DNA of 64,000 bases from the NCBI GenBank assembly GCA_031841125.1, contig CM063112.1:31274603-31338602 (forward strand), written 5' to 3'. Origin of the DNA: Acanthococcus lagerstroemiae. Lineage: Eukaryota > Arthropoda > Insecta > Hemiptera > Eriococcidae. Each line of letters opens with the position of its first letter. Positions within the stretch are counted from its first letter, which is position 1. Of the stretch, positions 23,413 to 33,050 are shown piece by piece. A program made the translations under genes and the position numbers. The notes under the pieces are model-generated. The model saw nothing but the letters and a program-made list of their open reading frames with translations, searched no databases and was not told the DNA's origin.

Positions 23413-23595
23413 TCAATCATCGCTACTTTCATTTACCTCTTGAGATAGAGTTTTAAATCCCTCTTCAGCAGTCAGTCTTGTTAAGCCTAAATCAAAAACA
23501 TCATTTACGATTAAATAACTTAATGATATAACAATGTGCCAAAATAGGCCTGCAACTTTGATGTAGGTAGCTGGAGTTATTTTCAGACGAAAAAG
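23413..23595 (-). CDS. Short coding-like frame inside the Transib-like element
   Basis: Sixty codons open between a TAA (23,596-23,598) and TGA (23,413). The residues read as natural protein: 'ATYIKVAGLFWHIVISLSYL', then 'VNDVFDLGLTRLTAEEGFKT', and a polar acidic tail 'SQEVNESSDD' at the stop. No ATG begins it, and AG acceptors lie at the CCAG before CTACCTAC (about 23,570) and at 'GTTTTTGATTTAG' (about 23,487), so it could be one or part of one 3'-terminal exon. It may be the end of a degraded transposase or captured sequence; I cannot match it to the RAG1/Transib C-terminus from memory. Confidence 0.4.
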   Translation of the reverse strand, partial: LFRLKITPATYIKVAGLFWHIVISLSYLIVNDVFDLGLTRLTAEEGFKTLSQEVNESSDD

Positions 23596-24759
23596 TTACA
23601 TTTTATTCAAACCTATAGAATAATACTAAATTTTATTTCACTTATGTGATGCGCAACTAAACGTAGAAAATTTAGCAGAAAATTTTGTCATTTATTTGTC
23701 TTAAAACCTACTAATACCTAACTATTAAAATACATTTTTTTTAAAAAAGATTTCAAGAGTTGAAATATTTTATATTTCTATTACCTGCCATATTTCCTTC
23801 CAAAAAAATTTGAAAAATCTCTTTAAATTTTTTTTAAAACCTCCTTTTTGAGTCCGAGGTGGAGAGTAGCTAAAAATTAATACCAAGTTTAGATTCAACG
23901 TCCTAATAACTGGGTATGTGCAATGATGTATCATACACTAAAATTACTAACTTTATTTTAAAGCTGTCTTTTAAGTTTATTTTTGAGTCATGGTAGGAGC
24001 TGACTAAAAATTAATGGCAAATTTGAATTCAGCATCTCAAAAACTATAGGTAATGATATATCATCTACAAAAATTAGTTACTCTGTTTTTTAGTCCCTTT
24101 TTGGGCCCACTTTTGGGTCATAGGGGGGGGGGCTAGCTAAAATTTGATGCTAAAGTTGGATTCAGCTCCCCAAGAATTGTGGGCATTGATGTATCATTCA
24201 TCAAGATTGATTACTTACTAGTCTATCTATTTATTTTTTTACTAATTTTGTTTTTCACCTGTTTTTTAATGACTAAAAATTTTTTCTAATTTTTTAGGCA
24301 AGTTCTGGCAGCTATTTTTTTTTTTAATTTGTAGCTTAAGATGCACTCTAAATGATGGTACTAAATTCAAGACCGGCCAGGACCTGCCAAAAAAGTTGCA
24401 GTCCTAAATGCACCATTTTGCTGTTAAATTTTAGTGTCTAGTAATTATTTTGTATGCCAAAGAAATTAATTTGGAAAAATACATTCAAAATTATTGGAAT
24501 GGACTTACCTTCAGGTTCCTTCATGATTTTTTTCAAAGAAAAAAACTCAGTACAACCAAAATTAATTTGACACGTGAAGCGCACAAAACAGAAAGGTCAA
24601 TGATTGTGACACACGATTAATGTTTGTCTTGTCTTTGGTTATGTCTAGCAGTTGAAAGAGTGGGGTGATGAATATGTGGAGTACGAAAACGTTGCCTCCA
24701 GACTGTCTATAACACACTCCTTTTGTTGTTTTTTTCTTTTTTTCGTATTCGTTTTCTCC

Positions 24760-24796
24760 TATTATGAGCGGTTTTTTTGTGTTTCGTTACACTGTG
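24760..24796 (-). repeat. Right terminal inverted repeat of the Transib-like element
   Basis: Read inward on the minus strand: CACAGTG, then TAACGAAAC, then ACAAAAAAACC, then GCTCATAAT. The ACAAAAAAACC block resembles an RSS nonamer (ACAAAAACC) with two extra A, at a 9-11 bp spacing from the heptamer. Confidence 0.8.
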
Positions 24797-25204
24797 CGGT
24801 GATGGAAATGGGAAAAAATCTTGACAAAATTGATCTAAAGGTTCACTGGATCTCTCGATTTCGACCATAAGTACCCACTTTAAAAAGTGATGAAACGATA
24901 AAGTGTGATCTGATTTACATTTAATTGCGATTATCAAAAATTTGAGTCGCTTGCGGCACTCATCACAGTGCGCCACGTTTAAGGAATTTCTGTAGGTAAA
25001 ATCTCTTGTTTCCAGAACTTTTTTTAAATTAAGCGGCAATTCATTCAGAATTCGCAAAAAATCATATGTACACACCAACCGACTGATAAAAATACTTCAG
25101 GTTGGCTATTCTACATTCAAAAATATTTGCTCTGTGTCTGTTTTCTGATTGGTTTAAATTTGACCACGGTGAAGGGAAAAAAAGCAAGGGACTCGTTTTC
25201 AAAT

Positions 25205-25339
25205 ATGGCTGCACTGATTCTTATCGAGTCTGAAACACGTACTGCATTGGGGTATAAACCTGCACTAGAGTGCGCTGCAAAATCACCTGTGCGGGTGTTA
25301 GCGGGGGAAAATGAAAGGGGTGATCATGTGTACTTTTGA
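25205..25339 (+). CDS. Small open frame, 44 codons, in duplicated spacer
   Basis: ATG at 25,205, TGA at 25,337. Residues start 'MAALILIESETRTALGYKPA' and end 'GENERGDHVYF'. The composition is protein-like and unlike the surrounding AT-rich repeats. An inverted CCAAT motif lies ~60 bp upstream (TGATTGGTT at 25,146). Copy 1 has the same frame but has lost the ATG, with only conservative third-position-type and start changes. It might be a first coding exon or a chance frame. No family recognised. Confidence 0.25.
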   Translation: MAALILIESETRTALGYKPALECAAKSPVRVLAGENERGDHVYF

Positions 25340-25849
25340 ATAGAAAAATCTCCATGATCAACCATTCAGACCACTGATAAGACGCAATCGTGCCAACATT
25401 TGCAACTCTAATTTATATCCCAATTGCCTACTTACTATACCTACACGCGCATCAGTTTATCCAAACACGCAGCGATAATATTAAAGAAAAAAATTTGGAG
25501 TCCAGTCCACGGTGAGAGACAGTCACGATGAAGGAATTTTTGAGCATTTAAATGGAATTTCTACAGTAGGGGTGGGGTGCCACGATACTTCAAATTAATA
25601 AAAAATGTACAATAAGTTATCGTCAGAGCCTATACAGTAATAGAGAACCCTCTTGTTTATACATTGCCAGATATCTAGCTAGGACAAAAGTAACAAGGTT
25701 TCGGTAAAATGACCCCCATAGTGATTCATAATCGATTCCAAATCGAGTCATTGCAACCTCAAAGTCGGTTCAAAGTTGACGCACAGTCGATTCATTGTTG
25801 ACTGAAAATCCACTTATTCGATACTCAGTATCGCCCCTCCCCACAGTGT

Positions 25850-26690
25850 CACAAAATTTTCGAAATTCAAAAAAGCTAAGATAATCATTTACACTTACTT
25901 AATTATTCTCACGGAGTTCAAATTCGTTGACCAAATTTAGTACTGATCCTCCGTTGTCAAAATACAATCAAAATTGTAGTTGTACTGGAGCCGGAGGGCT
26001 ATAGTCATGATTTGACCTCTCTCATGCTCTGTCAGTTTTATTTTTCGCAATTTACCATAATTCTCGATTTACCAACTTCATGTATCAATGCAGGAAGTGT
26101 ACTTTACATACCAATACATTATTTTCAATGTCATTTAATTCTGTTTATCTTATTTCTGTACTTGATTGCTATATCACTGCTATTAGCTTACTTGTAATCT
26201 GCACCCCCACGTCGCCTTTTATATTTTAATTCTTTATTAACTTCATCTCCTGAGTAGTATTAATTAAGACCTTGTACTTACTTTGTCACTTTAATGCGCG
26301 CTCAATCCATATTAATTATTAATGCATTATTCGAGTCGTTATTTTGTATTTTTGGTATCTTAAAATTGAGTGTGGATCAGTCTTGCGGTGGATTTTAATT
26401 CGTCTCGAAATGTTGAATGTATTTCACCAGATCCCAGCGCGAAAACTCTTGGAAGAATTTTTCGTCAAAAGAAAATACCTGATGTGCATGATGGAGAGAT
26501 TTTCAAAATTTTCGAAATTCAAAAAAACTGAGATAACAACCTATTTCCACTCAATTACTCTCGCCGAGTTCGAATTCGTTTGCCAAATTTGTCGCCGATC
26601 CTCCGTTGACAAGATATACAATCAATAATGTCACGGTTATATTAGTAACGAGGGCTCTACTGGGTCAAAATTTGAGTCTGGATCAATATA
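25850..26690 (-). repeat. Satellite B', copy 2, left part
   Basis: Almost identical to 11,836-12,665. At 26,690 it switches directly into forward-orientation satellite B, whereas copy 1 continues in B'. Confidence 0.75.
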
Positions 26691-27440
26691 ACAGACACCA
26701 TGTCTTTCATGGGGGAAAAGAATTTCGGAGACCGTCAGCGTCGGCGCTTGTGCTAATTACTCAATTTTTCGAGACGAATTCGAATCCGTTGTCTAAATTG
26801 AGATAAAGTCATTTTTTGACGCATTTTGACCACATTTTCGAATGTATATCGGGAAAGGAGCGTCGTCGCCGAATTTCAACCCCGAAATCGAACTCAGCGT
26901 GGAAAATTGGGTTAATTTTGATTTTATCGAAATTTGAAAATATCCCCATAATATACATTATGTCTTTTGTGGGGCGAAAACATTTTCGGAGAGCGTCTGC
27001 GTCGACGCTGCTGCTAATTACTCAATTTTTCGAGACGAATTGTAATCCGTTGTCAAAATTGAGCTAGAGTCAATTTTTGACCAATTTTGAACACATTTCT
27101 ACGACATTCTCTAGTGTATCTCGGGAACCCGGAAGGTCGCCGCCAAATTTCAACACTGAACTCGACCTCAGCGTGAAAAAGTAAGTCAAAAACAGTCTTT
27201 GAATCAGAATGTTTGATTTTATCGGATTTTGAAAATTTCTCCATACTAGGTATATCATGCTTTTTTTGGACGAAAATATTTTCGGAGAGCATCGGCGTCG
27301 GCGCTGGGTGCTAATTACTCAATTTTTCGAGACGAATTCGTATCTGTCGTCGAAATTGAGCTGGAGTCATTGTTTGACACATTTTGATCCATTTTGACCA
27401 CATTTTTGTGGGTATCTCGAGACCGGAGCGTCGCCGCCGA
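26690..27440 (+). repeat. Satellite B, ~2.5 units, inserted between B' parts
   Basis: Standard B landmarks at 26,700 (CATGTCTTTCATGGGGG), 26,960 and 27,258. The block replaces ~700 bp of B' present in copy 1. Both junctions (26,690 and ~27,440) are abrupt. Confidence 0.85.
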
Positions 27441-28740
27441 AAGCTCTCCGAAAATTTCCTCGCCTAAAAAATTGCCAAACATACATATATGCATGGAGAA
27501 ATTTTCAAAATTCTCGAAATTCAAAAAGCTGAGATAACCATTAATTCTCAATTTTCTAAGCTGTGCTCAAATTCGTTGATCAATTTTAGCGCTGACACCC
27601 TTCCGATTATCAAGATTTGGTTATGTTTGCCTACCGGAGGAGGGTTGTTAACAAGTCAAAATTTGTTCGGATCAACTTTGTTGAATCTTAATGCCTGACA
27701 TATTGTGATAATTATGTTCAATGTTGAGGCGCCGAGCTCACCAAAAATATTTTCAAAAATAAACAAAAAAAAAATGTTGCGCTACTGAAGTAATATCGGA
27801 ACCCCTGTGGTAATACGGCCAGTCATGAGTTACGACTCGTTGTAATACGATTATGTGTCTAAACGCAGTCTGATTAACGATATTACTCTCGAGTCTATAT
27901 TACCAATGATCTCTGGATCGATACCGTTCCTATAACAGGTCATGATGGCCGATTTACTACTAAGCGTCCAAAGTTACCCCAGTTACGTATATTAGGAAAT
28001 TTTCGAAATTCGAAAACTGTATAACTATAAAACTATTCCTACCAATTTTCTGCTGACTGATAATCCTATTCGCTACCAATTTGGCGCTGACCCTCATTGC
28101 CGACGAAATCCAAAAGCGATTGTATTCCAAAAACTGGGATGGCGGAAACTATACGTGGCGTAAAAATTTGAGTCTGCACAATTAAGGGAGTTTAATATCG
28201 TTTACATTTTAATATTTTACCCATGTGGTGCGAAGCTTCCCGCAAATTTGTCGCCAAAAAAATACTGATGAAATGAAGAAATTTAAAAATTTCGAACTTC
28301 AAAACACCTTAGAATTAACCTTCCCTATCCCTGCTAATTTTTTCCGCTGAGCTCAAATTGTGATCAACGCCCCCCCCCCCCGTTTGCGAGATATAATCGA
28401 AGGTTTAGTTTTGGTTACGTCGGAAAAGGGGGAGGGGAAAGGTGCTATACTAGGTCAAAATTTGAGTCCGGATCAATTATGGAGACGGATTTTAATTTGT
28501 CTTGACATGTCGAAGTTACTTTACCAGGTCGTGGCACGGAAGCTCTCCGATAATTTTTGAGCCAGAAATATGCCTAATACATACAATGGGGAAAATTTCA
28601 AAATTTTTGAGATCCGCGAAAGCCGCGATAACCACCTATTTTTACTCAGCTTTTCTCACTGAGCTCGAATTCGTTGACTAAATTTGACGCTGACCCTCCG
28701 TTGTCGAGATGCAATGAAAAATGTGGTTATATTGGTGATG
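27440..28740 (-). repeat. Satellite B', copy 2, right part (eroded to 28,370)
   Basis: Collinear with 13,370-14,740. From 27,520 to 28,370 it carries many small deletions, including a wrecked version of the 13,740-13,959 element. Then from the poly-C run (28,369-28,381) onward it is nearly identical to copy 1. That abrupt change in quality suggests a sequencing/assembly cause. Confidence 0.7.
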
Positions 28741-28756
28741 GGAGGGGGGCTATTTT

Positions 28757-29845
28757 CTTATTTACTTACAACTTTTACTTAATCTACGAGTAACATTAGA
28801 TTAGTGCTCCCAAGAGCGGGCACAGGTCTCCTCTACCTTTCTCCATCGTTCCCTATCCCTAGCTCCCCTAACCCAAAGCCTTCCCCCTTTTTGATTTCAT
28901 CGTGCCACCTTGTCCGGGGTATCCCTGGTGATCTCACACCTTCCCAAAGGTGCCAGTCCATCACCATTCTTCCCCATTTTTCCCTCCTTTCCCTAGCTAC
29001 ATGTCCCGCATAATCAAATTTTAACTTTTTCATGATATACCTACAGTCTTTCGCTCCGGTTCTCATTCTTACCTCCATATTCCTCAGTCTGTCTTTCTTT
29101 TTTATACCTAGAATTGATCTTTCCATAGCAATTTGAGTTCTTGCCATTTTCAAGTTTTGTGCTTCAGCGGCTGCCCACGTTTGCGCCCCATAAGTCAAAA
29201 CCGGTAGTATACATCCTTCCAGGATTTTTATGTTAGTTTTAAGTGGCATTTTACTTTTAAATATCTGTTTTAACGACCAGAAATTTCTCCAGGCCTTGCT
29301 CTCCTTCTATTTAATTCCTTCTCCACATTGTCCTCAAGTGATATTAATTGCCGTAAATAAACTGCACTCTTCTCTACTTCAATTCCTTCTGCTCCCACTT
29401 TGATTTCCGGGGGTTTCAGTTTGTTTGTAATCAATATCGTTTTAGTTGCATTGATTTTTAGCCCTACTTTTCGACCTTCCCGTTCCAACTCGTTGGCCAT
29501 TAGTTGTAGTTCCTCCCCATCCTGAGCTATTAAGGCGACGTCGTCTGCAAGTCTCAGATTGCTGAGTCGGTCCCCATGTATATTCAGCCCTTTTCCCTCC
29601 CATTTTAGGTTGTGGAATACTTTCTCCAAAAAACAGTTGAACAAATTTGGGGATAAAGGGTCCCCCTGCTTCACTTCTTTGTTGATCTCTAAGTTCTGAC
29701 CTATTATATCAAGACGTACCCTCTCCCTTGAATTTTTGTGTCGCTTAAACTCGATTACCAGACTGTGCAGCTGAGACTGTACATCGATTCTCATGACATC
29801 TGCCATACACGTGAGCACATCTTGTTGAATCACCCTGTGTAACAA
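28757..29845 (-). mobile_element. RTE-type LINE, 5'-truncated 3' portion, copy 2
   Basis: The minus-strand frame carries reverse transcriptase motifs and the RTE-like C-terminal domain, then a stop at 28,796-28,798 and a short A-rich tail (AAGTAAATAAGAAAATA, to about 28,757). RTE elements characteristically have such very short 3' UTRs. The 5' end is truncated within the RT domain near 29,780-29,845. A more damaged copy lies at 16,519-17,313. Confidence 0.85.
28799..29249 (-). pseudogene. RTE LINE C-terminal domain
   Basis: Continues the RT fragment in another frame. Recognisable family features are 'PLKTNIKILEGCILPVLTYG' (the common 'CVLPVLTYG' segment), 'ERSILGIKKKDRLRNMEVR', 'YAGHVAR' and 'PGIPRTRWHDEIKKGEGFG'. 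A second frameshift near 28,833 separates the final 'LCPLLGALI' before the stop at 28,796. The segment is typical of RTE and related LINE proteins, downstream of the polymerase; its function there is poorly defined. Confidence 0.8.
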
Positions 29846-29848
29846 CAA
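29270..29848 (-). pseudogene. RTE LINE reverse transcriptase fragment (palm domain)
   Basis: About 190 codons. Motifs in order: 'NKEVKQGDPLSPNLFNCFLE' (RT motif with the conserved QGDPLSP), 'NLRLADDVALIAQDGEELQ' (the catalytic xADD box, with L where F/Y is usual), and 'GLKINATKTILITNK' (downstream palm/thumb motif). In the family this enzyme copies element RNA at a nicked target. The endonuclease domain and the RT fingers are missing through 5' truncation. The first ~20 residues probably come from flanking DNA. The frame shifts near 29,265 into the next segment, so the protein is not functional as it stands. Confidence 0.85.
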
Positions 29849-30660
29849 AAAGGTTCTTGTACTTGTAAAAAATCAGGTTCTCAAAATCCGACGTAAAAGT
29901 TTGCTATAACAAAATAAAATCTTTCTGAGAAACGTGTAAATAAAGCATCCTGCACCACGTGGATTACCGCAAAGATGGTAAAAATTTTTTATATTATTTT
30001 TTATATTATTCATTCCTGGGATTACCTGCTCTTGTAATATGTGCCAAATTTTCGGCATCGAAATACAAAACCGTCGAGTGTTACGCCCATATGCGAGTAA
30101 CATGAGAAATGCGGAAACAGTTTATGCTCTCGTTATGTTCATTGAATTTCTGTTTTCAGCTTCACGTTGTGTTTTTATTTTCCTCCAGTGGAAGTGGGTA
30201 CACGAACGATAGATATAACTCACCTAATTTTCGATTGTTCGCCAACTTTTTTCAGTGTTTTTTCCTCTTCTCTGTTCGGAGTTTTTCAACTTAATGTAGT
30301 TTCGAAAGTTACACAAGTTTTGAAAACAGCGAATTTCACTCGTATTTACAATGAAGAAGACGGTGTGTAGGGCAAGCGAACGGCAAATGAAAACCGAAAT
30401 CAAGGCTACCGCATATTTGGTCTCACGGAGCATACATACGTGTATTTTCCTCCGGATGTAATATCGGCTTGTCAGCAAGTCCAAAAAGGTACCGGAAAAT
30501 TTGATCCACTGACCTATGCAAGGTTTTCGAGCTTCACGTGCAGCAAACAAGAATGACAGACAACAATGGTGTGCGCCGCTTTTAGGACATTTGAAATTTC
30601 TGATTTGGATTAGAAAATCTGAAGGCGGAATAAAACTAAAAAGGCCACCGGGAAAATCGG
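29846..30660. other. Unassigned sequence with coding-like fragments
   Basis: No recognised family. Plus-strand fragments from 30,351 read 'ASERQMKTEIKATAYLVSRS' and, one frame over, 'PPDVISACQQVQKGTGKFDP' followed by 'LTYARFSSFTCSKQE'. These have protein-like composition interrupted by a frameshift and stops. Part (30,543-30,660) recurs at 32,690-32,825, and 30,160-30,440 recurs decayed at 18,140-18,450. Probably a piece of an unidentified mobile element. Confidence 0.35.
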
Positions 30661-32689
30661 GAATTGAGTTGGAAACAGTCTTTAATTCACAATTTTTGGT
30701 TTTTCGAATTTTGAAAATTTCTCCACACTATAATACATCATGTCTTTTTTGGGGCAAAAAATTTTTCGGAGAACTTCGGCATCGGCGCTGATGATACTTA
30801 CTCAATTTTTCGAGACGAATTCAAATCACTCGTCAAAATTGAGCTGGAGTCATTTTTTGAACTTAATTGGCAAATTTTTCCAACTAACTTTTTCCTGTGT
30901 ATCTCAGGAACGGAGCGTCGCCGCCAAATTTGACCACCGAATTCGAATTCAGCGTGCAAATTTGAGTCGAAAACAGTCTTCAATTTAAAATTTAGTTTCT
31001 TTCGAATTTTGAAAATTCCTCCATACTATCCATCATGTCTTTTTTGGCAAAAAAATTTTCGGAGAGCTTCGGCGTCGGCGCGGTTGCTGATTACTCAATT
31101 TTTCGAGATCAATTCAATTCGCTCGTCAAAATTGAGCTAGAGTCATTTTTTGAACTGAATTGGCCAATTTTGTCCACTTTTCCGAGCTTATCTCGGGAAT
31201 GGAGGGTCGGCGCCGCAAATTAACCATCGAATTCTTACTCACCGTGAGAAATTGAGAGGAAAACAGTCTTCAATTCAAAATTTTGTTTCTTTAGAATTTT
31301 GAAAAGTCCTCTATACATCATGTTTTATCTTGGGCAAAAAAATTTTCGGAGAGCTTCGGCGTCGGCGCGGTTGCTGATTACTCAATTTTTCGAGATCAAT
31401 TCAAATCACTTGTCCAAATTGAGCTAGAGTCATTTTTTGAACTGAATTGGACCATTTTTCCAACTTTTTCCGGTGTATCTCGGGAGCGAAGCGACACCGT
31501 CAAATTGTACAACCGAATTCGAACTCAGCGTGAAAAATTGAGTTGAAAAAGTCTTTAATTCACAATTTCTGTTTTTTTTCGAATTTTGGAAATTTCTCAT
31601 TACTCTATACATTATCTCTTTTTTGGGGCAAAAAAATTTTCGTAGAGCTACGGCGTCTGCGCGGTTGCTAATTACTCAATTTTTCGAGACGAATTCAAAT
31701 CACTCGTCAAAATTGAGCTAGAGTCGTTTTTTGAACTGAATTAGCCAATTTTTCCAACTTTTTCGAGCTCATCTCGGGAATGGAGGGTCGGTGCCCGAAT
31801 GAACCATCAAATTCATACTCTCCTTGAAAAATTGAGTCAAAAACAGTCTTCAATTCAAAATTTAGGTTCTTTCGAATTTTGAAAATTTTTCCATACTATC
31901 CATAGACGAAATCGTATCCGCTGTCTCATTTGAGCTAGAGTCATTTTCTGGCACATTTCGACCGACTTCAACCGAATTTTCGAGTGTATCTCGGGAACGG
32001 AGCGTCGCCGCCGAATCATAACACCAAATTCGAACTCAGCGTGAAAAACTGAGTAAGAAACAGTCTTCAAATCATAATTTTTGATTTTTGAAAATTCTGA
32101 AAACAATCTTAAATTCAGAATTTTTGATTTTATCGAATTTTGGAAATTTCTCCATAAGTACATCATGTTTTTTTTGGGGCGAAAAATTTTCGGAGACCGT
32201 CAGCGTCGGCGCACGTGCTAATTACTCAGTTTTTCGAGACGAATTCGAATCCGTTGTAATAATTAAGCTGGAGTCATTTTTTGACACATTTTGACCCATG
32301 TTGTCCACATTTTCGAGTGTCTCTCGGAATCGGAGCATCGCCGCCGAATATCAACACCGAACTCGCACTCACCGTGAAAAATTGAGTCACAAACAGTCTT
32401 TAATTAAGAATTTTTGATTTTATCGAATTTTGAAAATTTCTCCATAAGTACATCATGTCTTTTTTGGGGCGGAAAAATTTTCGCAGAGCGTTGGCGTCGG
32501 CGCTGGTGCTAATTACTCAATTTTTCTAGACGAATTCGATTCCGTTGTCAGTATTGAGCTAAAGTCCTATTTGGACACATTTCGACCCCCTTCGACAACA
32601 TTTTCTTGTGTATCTCGGGAACGGAGCGTCGCCGCCGAATTTCAACACCGAAATCGAACTCAGCATGAAAAATTGAGTCAAAAACAGGC

Positions 32690-33050
32690 TTTAACAAGAA
32701 TGACAGACAACAATGGTGTGCGCCGCTTTTAGGACATTTGGAATATCTGATTTGGATTAGAAAATCTAACTAGAGGGTCGAAGGCGGAATAAAACTAAAA
32801 AGGCCACCGGGAAAATCGGGTTTTCGGGCCAGTTTGCAACAAGTTCCATTTTACATTTCGCCAACAAATTTTCTGAATGCTTAAATTCGCTAACTAGCTT
32901 AATGTGAAATAAGTCAATGCACATTCGTTTAACAATTTCCTACAACTTTTGTATCAAGTACCTGCTGAGCGAGCAAGGTTGATAATTTTTATATGGGGTA
33001 GAATTTTACAAAAATGTTACGTATAGCGCCATTTATTGGTCAGGTTTTTT
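32690..33050. other. Non-satellite insert in satellite B
   Basis: Its first ~130 bp repeat 30,543-30,660 (CAAGAATGACAGACAACAAT onward). The remainder is unique apart from the decayed counterpart in copy 1 (19,490-19,800). No gene seen. Satellite B resumes at 'TTTGATCATGTCTCTTTTGG' (33,049). Confidence 0.6.

Larger units (their letters stand above)
22456..24796 (-). mobile_element. Transib-like DNA transposon (2,341 bp), probably non-autonomous
   Basis: Ends are perfectly defined. CGGTG at 22,451-22,455 and again at 24,797-24,801 flanks an element starting CACAGTGTAATGAAATG and ending in the reverse complement CACAGTGTAACGAAACAC. The terminal inverted repeats run ~37 bp, to CGCTCATAAT. The paralogous empty site CCACGGTGATGG (10,770-10,781) has a single CGGTG. 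A 5 bp GC-rich duplication plus CACWRTG-type termini is the signature of the Transib superfamily, relatives of RAG1. I see only one short internal coding-like frame (23,413-23,595, minus) and no recognisable DDE transposase. Strand is given from that frame. A 302 bp element is nested at 23,002. Confidence 0.8.
22223..25103 (-). pseudogene. Unrecognised terminal-exon-like ORF split by a Transib-like insertion
   Basis: Ignoring the element at 22,456-24,796, a single minus frame runs from about 25,090 to the TAA at 22,223-22,225, roughly 175-180 codons. It opens after an in-frame TGA at ~25,103 and a 'TATTTTTATCAG' stretch at ~25,092 that could be a splice acceptor; TTG or GTG near 25,078 is not a convincing start, so I favour a 3'-terminal exon. 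Visible parts: 'VAHCDECRKRLKF' (a CxxC pair), 'HTLSFHHFLKW', 'VEIERSSEPLDQF', 'WQQQVTVIMKTTMKES' and a charged C-terminus ending 'SKGKGPYDE'. An AATAAA overlaps the stop codon (minus strand, 22,227-22,222). Copy 1 keeps the uninterrupted junction. Family unknown; could be a host gene or an old mobile-element ORF. Confidence 0.5.
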
